Shown one piece after another: positions 1-7,379 of a stretch of 11,060 nucleotides of DNA. Each line of letters opens with the position of its first letter. Within the stretch, counting starts at the first letter, position 1. The DNA is from Methanoregula sp. GTDB lineage: Archaea > Halobacteriota > Methanomicrobia > Methanomicrobiales > Methanospirillaceae. The stretch covers positions 5,153 through 16,212 of the forward strand of contig PMKW01000169.1 of the NCBI GenBank assembly GCA_003157895.1, written 5' to 3'. Under the pieces are notes generated by a model that made no database searches, was not told where the DNA came from, and worked only from the letters and a program-made list of their open reading frames with translations. Both the position numbers and the translations under genes were made by a program.

Positions 1-2039
1 AGTGCCTTGACTTCCGCCTCCTTGTCCTGCGGCAGCACTTCCGCGATCACGGTATCTATCCCGACCTGTCGGGCAATTGCTTCCGCGGTCCGCCGGTTGT
101 CTCCCGTGATCATGGCGACTCCGATTCCCATCCCGCGGAGCCGTACGATGGCGTCCTTTGTCGTGGGCTTGAGGGTGTCGGCAATGGCAATGATACCGGC
201 CATCTCCCCGCCGGCAGCTACGAGCACGGCGGTCTTTCCCTCCTGTTCGAGAACCGTGATCCGGGCATCAATTTCTGCCGGGATCGTAATGGATTTTTCG
301 ATGAGGAACGCCCGGTTGCCGACCAGCACGATCTCATCCAGCAGGGTTGCTGCAACTCCTCTCCCGCCAAACGTATTGAATTTGATAGCTGGTTCAATCG
401 TGACGCCCCGTTCCTGCGCTACCTTCACCACTGCAACGGCAAGCGGGTGCTGCGAGTTCTTCTCAACGCCCGCAGCGAACGCAAGCAGGGTTTCCGGCGG
501 GATCCCGACCGGTATGACATCGGTCACTTCCGGTTTTCCCCGGGTCAGCGTGCCGGTCTTGTCGAAGATGACCGTGGTGACTTTCCCGGCCAATTCCAGT
601 GCCTCCCCGTTCCGGATCAGGATCCCGAGCTCGGCTCCGCGCCCGACGCCTACGGTGACTGCAGTGGGCGTTGCAAGGCCCAGTGCGCAGGGGCAGGCAA
701 CAACGAGGATGGAGATGAACGCGGTCAGGGCAAAGAGTGCGGTTGCATGCAAGACAAAATACCAGAGCACGAATGATGTGGCGGCAATAAGCAGGACTGC
801 CGGGATGAAATACGTGACGGCAACGTCCGCGATCCGCTGGACCGGCGGTTTTGATCCCTGCGCATCCTCGACCATCTGGATAATCTGGGCAAGGACCGTC
901 TCCTTCCCGACCTTCTCCGCCCTCATGGTTATCACGCTATTGGTGTTGAGCGTGCCCCCGACGACGTGACTGCCTTTTGTCTTCAGCTGGGGCACCGGTT
1001 CGCCGGTGATCATCGCCTCGTTGACATAACTCTCGCCTTCCGTAACAGTCCCGTCGACCGGCACCTTTGCTCCGGGTTTCACGATGACGAGGTCTCCCAA
1101 AACGACCTCCTCGACCGCGAGTTCCTGTTCGATCCCATCCCGGGTGACCGTCGCGACCTTCACCCGGAATCCGGCCAGTTTTTTTATTGCATCGGAAGTC
1201 CGGCCTTTCGCCCGCCCCTCGAGATATCTCCCGAGCATCAGGAACGCTGCAAGCATGATTGCCGTATCGTAGAACATGAACTCGTGGGTGAGGATGATCC
1301 CAAAGGTGCCCATCACACTTGCAACAAACGAGACCCCCGTGCCCATCGCGTACATGACATCCATGGAAAGCATGCGGTGCGAGAGGGAGATCCAGGCAGC
1401 CCGGAAAATCGGGTAGGCCACGAACGCAAAGACCGGTGCTGAGATGACGAGCATGATGTAAGCCAGGTCCTGCATTGAGACCGGAAGCGGCACGTACATC
1501 GCGAGCATGAGAGGAATGCTCACTGTGAAACCGACCATGAAGCGGATGAACTTGTCGTGCAGGTCAGCGTCACGTACATTCTTCTCGGCCTCCTCGGTCA
1601 CCTCCCCCGAGACCCCGAGATACTGATAGCCCACGTTCTCGATGGCCTTTTTCATGTCCCCGATGCCGGAGAGCGAGGAGTTGTAGGTCACATACGCTTT
1701 CTCGGTGCCGAGGTTGACCATGACCGAAACCACCCCGGGCAATTCCCTGAGGGCCGCTTCGATCGTCGCAACGCAGGTTGCACACATCATGCCGCCGACC
1801 TTGATCGTCACCTCCCGGTTCACGACACTATAACCGGCGTCTTTTATGGTCTTCTCCAGATCGGGGAGAGATACTTTTTCCGGGTCATACTCCACGTGTG
1901 CGGTATCGGTACCAAAATTCACGGAGACTTTCGAGACATCCTTCATCTTTGACAACGATTCTTCTATAGTGGCTGCACAGGTTGCGCAGGTCATCCCGGT
2001 GACTTTCAGTTCGGCTTTCTTCTTCTCTGGCACCGTCAT
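1..2039 (-). CDS. copA: Copper-translocating P1B-type ATPase (CopA-like), C-terminus beyond window
   Basis: Membrane pump that uses ATP to move Cu(I) (or Ag(I)) out of the cytoplasm. The minus strand is open from ATG at 2039-2037 to the left edge, about 679 residues. Two N-terminal heavy-metal-associated domains are visible (GMTCATC, Cys18/Cys21; GGMMCATC, Cys86/Cys89). Hydrophobic segments follow, then the actuator TGE (345-347), the CPC metal-site motif in a membrane helix (449-451), the phosphorylated Asp493 in DKTGT, and a nucleotide-domain SQHPLA with His531 (usual form SEHPLA). The frame reaches ...[12 protein letters not shown], so the GDGxND hinge and last two helices lie outside. CPC plus two CxxC domains points to Cu(I)/Ag(I) rather than Zn/Cd. 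A weak Shine-Dalgarno (AGGATGG) precedes the start. It is transcribed divergently from the rest of the window; no metal regulator or CopZ-like chaperone is adjacent. The large plus-strand open frames here are its antisense shadows. Confidence 0.95.
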   Translation of the reverse strand, partial: MTVPEKKKAELKVTGMTCATCAATIEESLSKMKDVSKVSVNFGTDTAHVEYDPEKVSLPDLEKTIKDAGYSVVNREVTIKVGGMMCATCVATIEAALRELPGVVSVMVNLGTEKAYVTYNSSLSGIGDMKKAIENVGYQYLGVSGEVTEEAEKNVRDADLHDKFIRFMVGFTVSIPLMLAMYVPLPVSMQDLAYIMLVISAPVFAFVAYPIFRAAWISLSHRMLSMDVMYAMGTGVSFVASVMGTFGIILTHEFMFYDTAIMLAAFLMLGRYLEGRAKGRTSDAIKKLAGFRVKVATVTRDGIEQELAVEEVVLGDLVIVKPGAKVPVDGTVTEGESYVNEAMITGEPVPQLKTKGSHVVGGTLNTNSVITMRAEKVGKETVLAQIIQMVEDAQGSKPPVQRIADVAVTYFIPAVLLIAATSFVLWYFVLHATALFALTAFISILVVACPCALGLATPTAVTVGVGRGAELGILIRNGEALELAGKVTTVIFDKTGTLTRGKPEVTDVIPVGIPPETLLAFAAGVEKNSQHPLAVAVVKVAQERGVTIEPAIKFNTFGGRGVAATLLDEIVLVGNRAFLIEKSITIPAEIDARITVLEQEGKTAVLVAAGGEMAGIIAIADTLKPTTKDAIVRLRGMGIGVAMITGDNRRTAEAIARQVGIDTVIAEVLPQDKEAEVKA

Positions 2040-2080
2040 GGTCCATCCTGTTTTCTGTCGTTTCAACCTTTTTTTTTAGG

Positions 2081-2088
2081 ATTAATAA
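2081..2088 (-). promoter_or_regulatory. Probable TATA box of the copper ATPase gene
   Basis: On the minus strand this reads TTATTAAT, about 45 bases upstream of the ATG at 2039. Archaeal transcription starts about 26 bases downstream of the TATA centre, which predicts a start near 2058 and a leader of about 20 bases carrying the AGGATGG ribosome site. A run of nine A follows it on the same strand. Judged by position and composition only. Confidence 0.4.
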
Positions 2089-2145
2089 CCGTTGTGAATG
2101 TACCAGTCGTTTTGCCCCGGGTTTTCAGAAGAGATGGAATAAAGT

Positions 2146-2199
2146 GCGGATGGTTATCCTATGTTCACGGGAGAATATCGCTGCGGCGTGATAATCCGC
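2146..2199. repeat. Imperfect inverted repeat in the divergent promoter region
   Basis: GCGGATGGTTATC (2146-2158) and GATAATCCGC (2190-2199) are complementary except for three extra bases (GGT) in the left arm. They lie in the 239-base gap between the copper ATPase and the gene at 2279. They could be an operator or a weak RNA stem. The rest of 2040-2278 holds no convincing gene. Confidence 0.3.
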
Positions 2200-2278
2200 T
2201 CCGGTATCCTTTGCAGATTCACACCACAGCCAGCATCCTTAAGAGCACCCGCAGATGATCCTGAAGAAGAGATAACCC

Positions 2279-2566
2279 ATGGGCATCTTCCGGTACGACT
2301 GTAACTATTCAGCACCTACAAAAGAGCAGCGGAACCGCTACATGCGGGGGGAAAGCGAAGAGCATACCTTCGGGAAAGAAGGGGAGATCCTCCTCGTCAT
2401 CTACGATGATGCCGCGTACCTCAAGGACGATTCCGACGGGATCCGCATCCTGTTCACAGGTGAGCAGGACAAGCAGAAGGTGCATGATGAGATACGTCGG
2501 CTGCTCGAAGAGCATGGACAGAAGGAGCAGCGGCCGGATGAGTTCAGGGCCCGCGGGGAGCGGTAA
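2279..2566 (+). CDS. Hypothetical small soluble protein, 95 residues
   Basis: I do not recognise a family. The product is charged and soluble with no signal peptide or membrane segment. Residues 1-30 are polar, including one Cys (residue 8). Residues 36-60 look like beta strands (EILLVIYDDAAYL, then GIRILFTG). The end is a Lys/Glu/Arg-rich helix (KQKVHDEIRRLLEEHGQ). An alpha/beta fold with two strands and a C-terminal helix is plausible but inferred. The ATG at 2279 is the only good start; it has no strong Shine-Dalgarno (GAAGAAGAGATAACCC precedes it). A weak TATA-like CTTAAG lies at 2238-2243. A six-codon ORF (2255-2275) ends three bases before this start and is probably chance. The antisense frame at 2309-2608 has less protein-like composition. 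The gene lies between the divergent copper ATPase and a PP2C phosphatase that has its own promoter, so context does not assign a role. Confidence 0.7.
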   Translation: MGIFRYDCNYSAPTKEQRNRYMRGESEEHTFGKEGEILLVIYDDAAYLKDDSDGIRILFTGEQDKQKVHDEIRRLLEEHGQKEQRPDEFRARGER

Positions 2567-2641
2567 TTCCTGCAGGCACGACCTGTCTGCAGGTACTTTT
2601 GTACTCAATCACAATCATTCGTTTTTTACACCGGGACTGGC

Positions 2642-2647
2642 TATAAA
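2642..2647 (+). promoter_or_regulatory. TATA box of the PP2C phosphatase gene
   Basis: TATAAA lies 29-34 bases upstream of the ATG at 2676. With archaeal spacing, transcription would start at about 2671, leaving at most a few untranslated bases. No Shine-Dalgarno is present between box and start, which agrees with a leaderless or nearly leaderless message. Confidence 0.65.
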
Positions 2648-2675
2648 TTGTTAAACTGCCCATCTCTTCTGAATT

Positions 2676-3425
2676 ATGTCCCGGCTGCATTTCTTCGCAT
2701 TGTCAGAAAAGGGACTTCGTGACAACAACGAGGATTGTCACTGCGCTGAAAGGATTGGTGATTATGAGGTACTCGCAGTATCGGACGGGCTCGGCGGGCA
2801 CGAAGGCGGGGAAGTAGCGAGCGGGATCGCGATTGAGTGCCTGAAGAACGCGGTGAAATTTTATGAGGGGGATATCAGAACAATGCTAAGAAATGCCGTT
2901 TTCGATGCTGATGAACAGATTCTCGCGGTACCGGAAAAAGCGTCTGAAAAACGGAGAATGGCAACAACGCTCATCGCCGCGTGCGTGGATGATAACCTCA
3001 ACTGTACTGTTATGAACATCGGCGACAGCCGTGCACACATCATCTCTGCCGGTGATGTGAAAACAACAAAAGATCATTCTTTTGTAAATCAGCTTCTTGA
3101 CGCCGGAGAAATTTCCCCGGATGAGGCATGGCAGCACCCGATGTTAATGGTGCTGACTCAGGCACTGGGCGATCCGGATAGTGATATCGAACCCGATTTT
3201 TACGAAGTGAATCTGCAGGACACGTTTCTTCTCCTCTCATCAGATGGGTTACATGATTTCGTGACCAAGGAGCGGATCCGGGAGATAGTTCTGGCGAATG
3301 GCGAGAACGTGGAGAGGTCGGTCAGGGATCTGGTAAAAAAGGCACTTTCTGCCGGAAGTGACGATAATATCACGGTCGTACTGGCACACGGGGGAACTGA
3401 AACGGTTCCTGCAAACGGGAACTGA
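2676..3425 (+). CDS. PP2C-family serine/threonine protein phosphatase
   Basis: Metal-dependent (Mn/Mg) cytoplasmic phosphatase that removes phosphate from Ser/Thr of proteins. All hallmark motifs are present in order over 249 residues, the usual length of a stand-alone prokaryotic PP2C: RDNNED (15-20), VSDGLGGHEGG (35-45), MATTL (95-99), NIGDSRAHI (114-122), KDHSFVNQLLDAGEIS (132-147), LTQALGD (160-166), LLLSSDGLHDF (185-195) and GSDDNITVVL (227-236). The metal-binding acidic residues Asp20, Asp37, Asp190 and Asp230 are intact. There is no membrane segment or extra sensor domain. The start at 2676 is supported by the TATA box about 30 bases upstream and by the family N-terminus beginning at once. 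No Hanks-type kinase is encoded nearby, so its partner is elsewhere or unknown. It sits immediately before a two-component operon but has its own promoter and terminator. Confidence 0.93.
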   Translation: MSRLHFFALSEKGLRDNNEDCHCAERIGDYEVLAVSDGLGGHEGGEVASGIAIECLKNAVKFYEGDIRTMLRNAVFDADEQILAVPEKASEKRRMATTLIAACVDDNLNCTVMNIGDSRAHIISAGDVKTTKDHSFVNQLLDAGEISPDEAWQHPMLMVLTQALGDPDSDIEPDFYEVNLQDTFLLLSSDGLHDFVTKERIREIVLANGENVERSVRDLVKKALSAGSDDNITVVLAHGGTETVPANGN

Positions 3426-3472
3426 TATGAACGGGGTTAATCTGGAGTAAACCGGCAACGGTGATTACTCAT

Positions 3473-3504
3473 CCGGTCCCGGTGACCGGCTCCCGTGTAT
3501 TTTT
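3473..3504 (+). terminator. Hairpin plus T-run downstream of the phosphatase gene
   Basis: A perfect 6-bp stem (CCGGTC 3473-3478, GACCGG 3484-3489) with a 5-base loop is followed after ten bases by five T (3500-3504). It lies about 50 bases past the phosphatase stop codon. Archaeal termination depends mainly on T-runs, so the hairpin may be accessory. Confidence 0.5.
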
Positions 3505-3538
3505 ATGAAGATTTTCATATCTGATTTTCCGGAGGAGT

Positions 3539-3583
3539 ATGGGGGCTGAAAAACTGGAGATCGTTTCAAAATTTGTAATATGA
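3539..3583 (+). CDS. Possible 14-residue leader peptide or ORF remnant
   Basis: An ATG at 3539 is preceded by a strong Shine-Dalgarno, GGAGG at 3531-3535, with three bases between. It opens a frame of 14 codons (MGAEKLEIVSKFVI) ending in TGA at 3581-3583. It lies before the inverted repeat and TATA box of the kinase operon. It could be a translated leader, a small protein, or the 5' remnant of a decayed gene. The ribosome site is among the best in the window, which is the main reason to list it. No homology is recognised. Confidence 0.3.
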   Translation: MGAEKLEIVSKFVI

Positions 3584-3585
3584 CG

Positions 3586-3615
3586 AAACCCTTTTTAATT
3601 CTTTAAAAAGGTTTT
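3586..3615. repeat. AT-rich inverted repeat upstream of the kinase operon
   Basis: AAACCCTTTTT (3586-3596) and AAAAAGGTTTT (3605-3615) are complementary at 10 of 11 positions around an 8-base centre. The repeat ends about 22 bases before the probable TATA box at 3638, a suitable place for an operator or activator site. As RNA it would form a weak A-U stem. Confidence 0.45.
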
Positions 3616-3637
3616 AATTATTATAATCTGTTGATCG

Positions 3638-3643
3638 TATATA
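3638..3643 (+). promoter_or_regulatory. Probable TATA box of the kinase-regulator operon
   Basis: TATATA about 65-70 bases before the kinase ATG at 3708 predicts transcription from about 3667 and a leader of roughly 40 bases. Another AT-rich stretch (TTTTAATTATTATAATC, 3612-3628) lies just upstream and could serve instead. Confidence 0.4.
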
Positions 3644-3707
3644 CCGGGGTTTCAGTCAGTGCGATACAGGCAGTGTTCCCCGGCAATACCGGTGACGGTG
3701 CTGGCAG

Positions 3708-6700
3708 ATGAGAAAAGGGAGCAGTAAAAAAACAAAAATGGCCCTGCCGGATTCAGATCGGTATCCTGCTTCGGGCAATGATGAGGGTCCAGTTAGCGGT
3801 ATTGCGGCATTCGGCCGGGATATTACCGGGTTAAAACCGGCGCTGGAAGCGCTGCAGGAGAGCGAATCCATACTGCGCAGTTTCTTTGATTCCTCCGGTG
3901 TTATGCGGGGTATCGTGGAAGTGATCGCCAAGGATGACGTACTGCATATCGCCGGTAATGCAGCGACCGCTGCTTTTATCGGCCTGAATCCGGATGATCT
4001 GAAAAACAAACGCGGCTCCGAGCTGGACGAACCGCGTGATATCCTGCGGATGTGGATCAGTTACTGTTCCGAGAGCCGGAAGACCAAAAAACCAGTGACA
4101 TTTGAATACCTGGACAAGCGGGGGGATAACGAGGTCTGGCTTCTTGTCACCATCAATTACCTGGGGAAACAATCTCACGGGTACCCCCGGTTCTCCTATG
4201 ATGTCCTAGACATCACCGGGCGCAAACGGGCAGAAGAGGCGCTGCACCAGGAACAGGTCAGGACCTCTACTATCCTAGTAGGGATTGCGGATACGTTCTA
4301 TTCACTGGATGAAAACTGGCGCTTCACCCTCGTGAATCCTGCCGCGGAGAAGGCACCTTTCGGAAAGCCGGCTGAGGAACTGCTCGGTAGGGTCATCTGG
4401 GATCTTTACCCGGACCTCGTCGGGACCCGGATCCACCGGCATTACCTCGATGCGGCGGAAAAGTTCACGCACGAGCATTACGAAGCACAGTCACCGCTGA
4501 ACGGGCGGTGGTACGAGGTCTTCATGCAAGGCCGGAAGGGTGGAGTCGATGTCTACATGCGGGATATCAATGACCGGAAGCGGACAGAAGCGGCGCTTAG
4601 GGAGAGCGAGGCCCGGCTCTCCCTTGCACTTCAGGCTTCAGATGCCGGTACGTGGGACTGGGATGTCCTGACCGGGAAGATCGTCTGGTCGCCCCCTCTC
4701 TTTTCTCTGTTTGGTATTGATCCCGGCTTGAATGCTTCCTTCGATACATGGACCACGGTTCTGCATCCGGAGGACCGGGCTGTAGCGAGAACCCGGATCG
4801 AGGAGGCACTTGCACGGCATGGAGTACTTTACAGCGTGTACCGCATTATCCGTCCTGATCGGGAGGTTCGATGGATCAATGCTAGAGGTCAGGGGGTATA
4901 TGATCCTTCCGGGCAGCCGGTCCGGATGTACGGGATCTGTATCGATATAACTCGCCAGAGGAACGCAGAGGAGGCGCTCCTCAAAGCCCGCGACGACATG
5001 GAGAGCCGCGTAGAGGAACGCACCGCTGAGCTGAAGGAAGCATTAGGAGCCCTTGAGACCGAGCGCCGCCGGTTCTTCGATGTGCTTGAAGCGCTCCCCG
5101 TGTATGTGTGCCTGCTCGACGTGGACTACCACATGCCGTTTGCCAACAGGTACTTCCGGGAAACCTTTATGGAACCGGCAGGGCGCCGGTGTCATGAGTT
5201 CCTCTTCAATCGCACTGAACCTTGTGAGATCTGTGAGTCCTATACGGTCATGAAGACCCGTGCGCCTCACCACTGGTTCTGGACCGCCCCAAATGGCAGG
5301 GACTACGATATTTACGACTATCCCTTCACCGATTCAGAAGGTTCAACCATGATCCTCGAAATGGGCATTGACATCACTGAGCAGAAGAAATCCGAGAAAG
5401 CACTCCAGAAAGCGAATGCGTATAACCGGAGCCTGATCGAGGCGAACTTGGACCCGCTGGTCACTATCAGCCCGGATGGGACGATCAGCGATGTTAATGA
5501 AGCAACGATCCTGGTGACCGGGTTCTCCCGGGCTGAACTTGTCGGTACCGACTTCTCGGATTATTTCACCGAGCCAGAACAGGCAAGGGCCGGTTACGAG
5601 CGCGTGTTTCGCGAAGGGGCCGTGACGGATTATGCGCTCGGGATCCGGCACCGGGACGGGCATGTGACCCCAGTCCTCTATAACGCGACCGTGTACCGGG
5701 ACACCGCAGGGAATATCATCGGTGTCTTTGCCTCAGCCCGGGACATCACTGAACGAAAAAAGACCGAAGAGATGCTCCGGAAAGCCCACGATCTCCTCGA
5801 TATCCGGGTAAAAGAGCGGACAGCAGAACTGGTCCAGGCCAATGTCCGTCTCCGGGCCGAGATCGGGGAACGCAGGAAAGCAGAAAATACCCTGCGCGAG
5901 ACGAGCCAGTACCTGGAAAACCTGATCAATTATGCCAATGCACCGATCATTGTCTGGGACCCGGATTTCAGGATCACCCTCTTCAACCATGCCTTTGAAT
6001 ACCTAACAGACCGGACAGCAGCAGAAGTGATCGGCAATCCCCTCGACATCCTGTTACCCCGGGGTTGTCTGGAAGAAGTGATGGCCCTTATCCGGAAAAC
6101 CGTAACCGGGGAACGATGGGAGAGTGTAGAAATACCCATCCTCCACAAGAAAGGAGATATCAGGACAGTTCTCTGGAACTCAGCATCGATTTTCGGGGCA
6201 GACGGGAAAACCATTATCTCGATCATCGCACAGGGACAGGATATCACTGACCGGAAAAAGATCGAGTCCGAATACCGGCTACGGGCATCTGAATATGCAA
6301 AAATGAACGTGGCGCTCAAAGAAGAGATCCGTCAGCGAAAAGAATCCGATGCAACGCTGAAAAATACCCTGTCGCTCCTCAATGCATCCCTTGAATCAAC
6401 AGCAGATGGTATCTATGTGATCGACCATCAGGGCATGATTACCGGTTATAACAAGAATTTTATGAGCATGTGGCATATTCCCTCCGGGTTGCTGGAATCA
6501 GGAAAAAACGAGCTCGTAATGGATCATATTCTACCCCAGCTTAAGGATCCCAAAGGATTTTTAGCCAGCATCAAAGAGCTCCAGTCCCATTCTGGACGTG
6601 AAAGCTTTGACATGATCGAATTCAACGACGGAAAAATCTTTGAGCGGTATTCAAAACCGCAGAAAATCGGAGATAGTGTAGTCGGCAGGGTCTGGAGTTA

Positions 6701-7373
6701 CCGGGACATTACCGATCGCAAGCATGCAGAGGAAAAACTTGTAGCCTCCCTGCAGGAAAAGGAAGTGCTACTCCGTGAGATCCACCACCGGGTCAAGAAT
6801 AACCTCCAGCTGATATCCGGCTTGCTGGATATGACCCGGATGCGTTCCGGTGATGAATCCACCAACGAGATCCTGACCGATATGATGCTCAAAATCCAGA
6901 CCATGGCACAGATCCATACACGTCTGTATGAGAGCAAGCAATTCGGAAAAGTTAGCCTGACGGGCCAGATCCGGGACCAGATAGCCGGATTATCAAATAT
7001 TTATTCCCATAAGGGACACGAGATCAGTTGTGAGCTCCATTCCCAGGATGTATTTCTCCCGGTAGACCAGGCCATTCCCTGTGCACTTGTCGTGAATGAG
7101 GTCCTTTCAAATGCGTATAAACATGCCTTTAAAGGGCGAAAAAAAGGTACCATTGAGATTTCTGCGGTACAGGAGAACGACCTGATCAAAATTACGATCC
7201 GTGATGACGGAATCGGGTTACCCATAGATTTTGATATCAGCCGTTCCAACAGTCTCGGTCTCAAACTGATCAGGACGCTGGTTTCACACCAGTTGAAAGG
7301 ATCACTTACCCTGAAGAGCCTGAATGGTACTGAAATGAGTATGGAATTTCCTGTAATACCCACGGGGACTTGA
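3708..7373 (+). CDS. Multi-PAS sensor histidine kinase, HisKA_2 class, 1221 residues
   Basis: Cytoplasmic sensor kinase that should autophosphorylate on His and pass phosphate to the regulator encoded next. No signal peptide or membrane helix is seen. PAS/PAC modules sit at about 50-175, 180-290, 295-420 (PAS_3-like), 455-560, 570-690, 735-855 and 885-1010. Most end in a DIT-type motif plus a linker helix; coiled-coil linkers include RVEERTAEL (434-442) and RVKERTAEL (700-708). The HisKA_2 dimerisation domain has EIHHRVKNN (1024-1032; probable phospho-acceptor His1027). The ATPase domain shows an N-box (NEVLSNAYKHA, 1130-1140), DDGIGLP (1166-1172) and SLGLKLI (1182-1188). The fourth PAS carries Cys495, Cys506 and Cys509 (PCEIC), a possible metal or redox site. 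Residues 20-45 (GIAAFGRDITGLK) look like the tail of a PAS/PAC domain whose front is missing, suggesting 5' loss. An in-frame Met at 3738 is an alternative start; neither has a clear Shine-Dalgarno. The ligand is unknown. Confidence 0.93.
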   Translation: MRKGSSKKTKMALPDSDRYPASGNDEGPVSGIAAFGRDITGLKPALEALQESESILRSFFDSSGVMRGIVEVIAKDDVLHIAGNAATAAFIGLNPDDLKNKRGSELDEPRDILRMWISYCSESRKTKKPVTFEYLDKRGDNEVWLLVTINYLGKQSHGYPRFSYDVLDITGRKRAEEALHQEQVRTSTILVGIADTFYSLDENWRFTLVNPAAEKAPFGKPAEELLGRVIWDLYPDLVGTRIHRHYLDAAEKFTHEHYEAQSPLNGRWYEVFMQGRKGGVDVYMRDINDRKRTEAALRESEARLSLALQASDAGTWDWDVLTGKIVWSPPLFSLFGIDPGLNASFDTWTTVLHPEDRAVARTRIEEALARHGVLYSVYRIIRPDREVRWINARGQGVYDPSGQPVRMYGICIDITRQRNAEEALLKARDDMESRVEERTAELKEALGALETERRRFFDVLEALPVYVCLLDVDYHMPFANRYFRETFMEPAGRRCHEFLFNRTEPCEICESYTVMKTRAPHHWFWTAPNGRDYDIYDYPFTDSEGSTMILEMGIDITEQKKSEKALQKANAYNRSLIEANLDPLVTISPDGTISDVNEATILVTGFSRAELVGTDFSDYFTEPEQARAGYERVFREGAVTDYALGIRHRDGHVTPVLYNATVYRDTAGNIIGVFASARDITERKKTEEMLRKAHDLLDIRVKERTAELVQANVRLRAEIGERRKAENTLRETSQYLENLINYANAPIIVWDPDFRITLFNHAFEYLTDRTAAEVIGNPLDILLPRGCLEEVMALIRKTVTGERWESVEIPILHKKGDIRTVLWNSASIFGADGKTIISIIAQGQDITDRKKIESEYRLRASEYAKMNVALKEEIRQRKESDATLKNTLSLLNASLESTADGIYVIDHQGMITGYNKNFMSMWHIPSGLLESGKNELVMDHILPQLKDPKGFLASIKELQSHSGRESFDMIEFNDGKIFERYSKPQKIGDSVVGRVWSYRDITDRKHAEEKLVASLQEKEVLLREIHHRVKNNLQLISGLLDMTRMRSGDESTNEILTDMMLKIQTMAQIHTRLYESKQFGKVSLTGQIRDQIAGLSNIYSHKGHEISCELHSQDVFLPVDQAIPCALVVNEVLSNAYKHAFKGRKKGTIEISAVQENDLIKITIRDDGIGLPIDFDISRSNSLGLKLIRTLVSHQLKGSLTLKSLNGTEMSMEFPVIPTGT

Positions 7374-7379
7374 AAACAT

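Noticed and set aside
7..969. 320-codon plus-strand open frame, with others to 2079
   Set aside because: These lie antisense to a P-type ATPase whose motifs (CPC, DKTGT, CxxC) are unmistakable on the minus strand. The plus-strand products are Ser/Thr/Pro-rich with no recognisable domain.
2255..2275. Six-codon ORF just upstream of the gene at 2279
   Set aside because: Very short, no ribosome site, and expected by chance.
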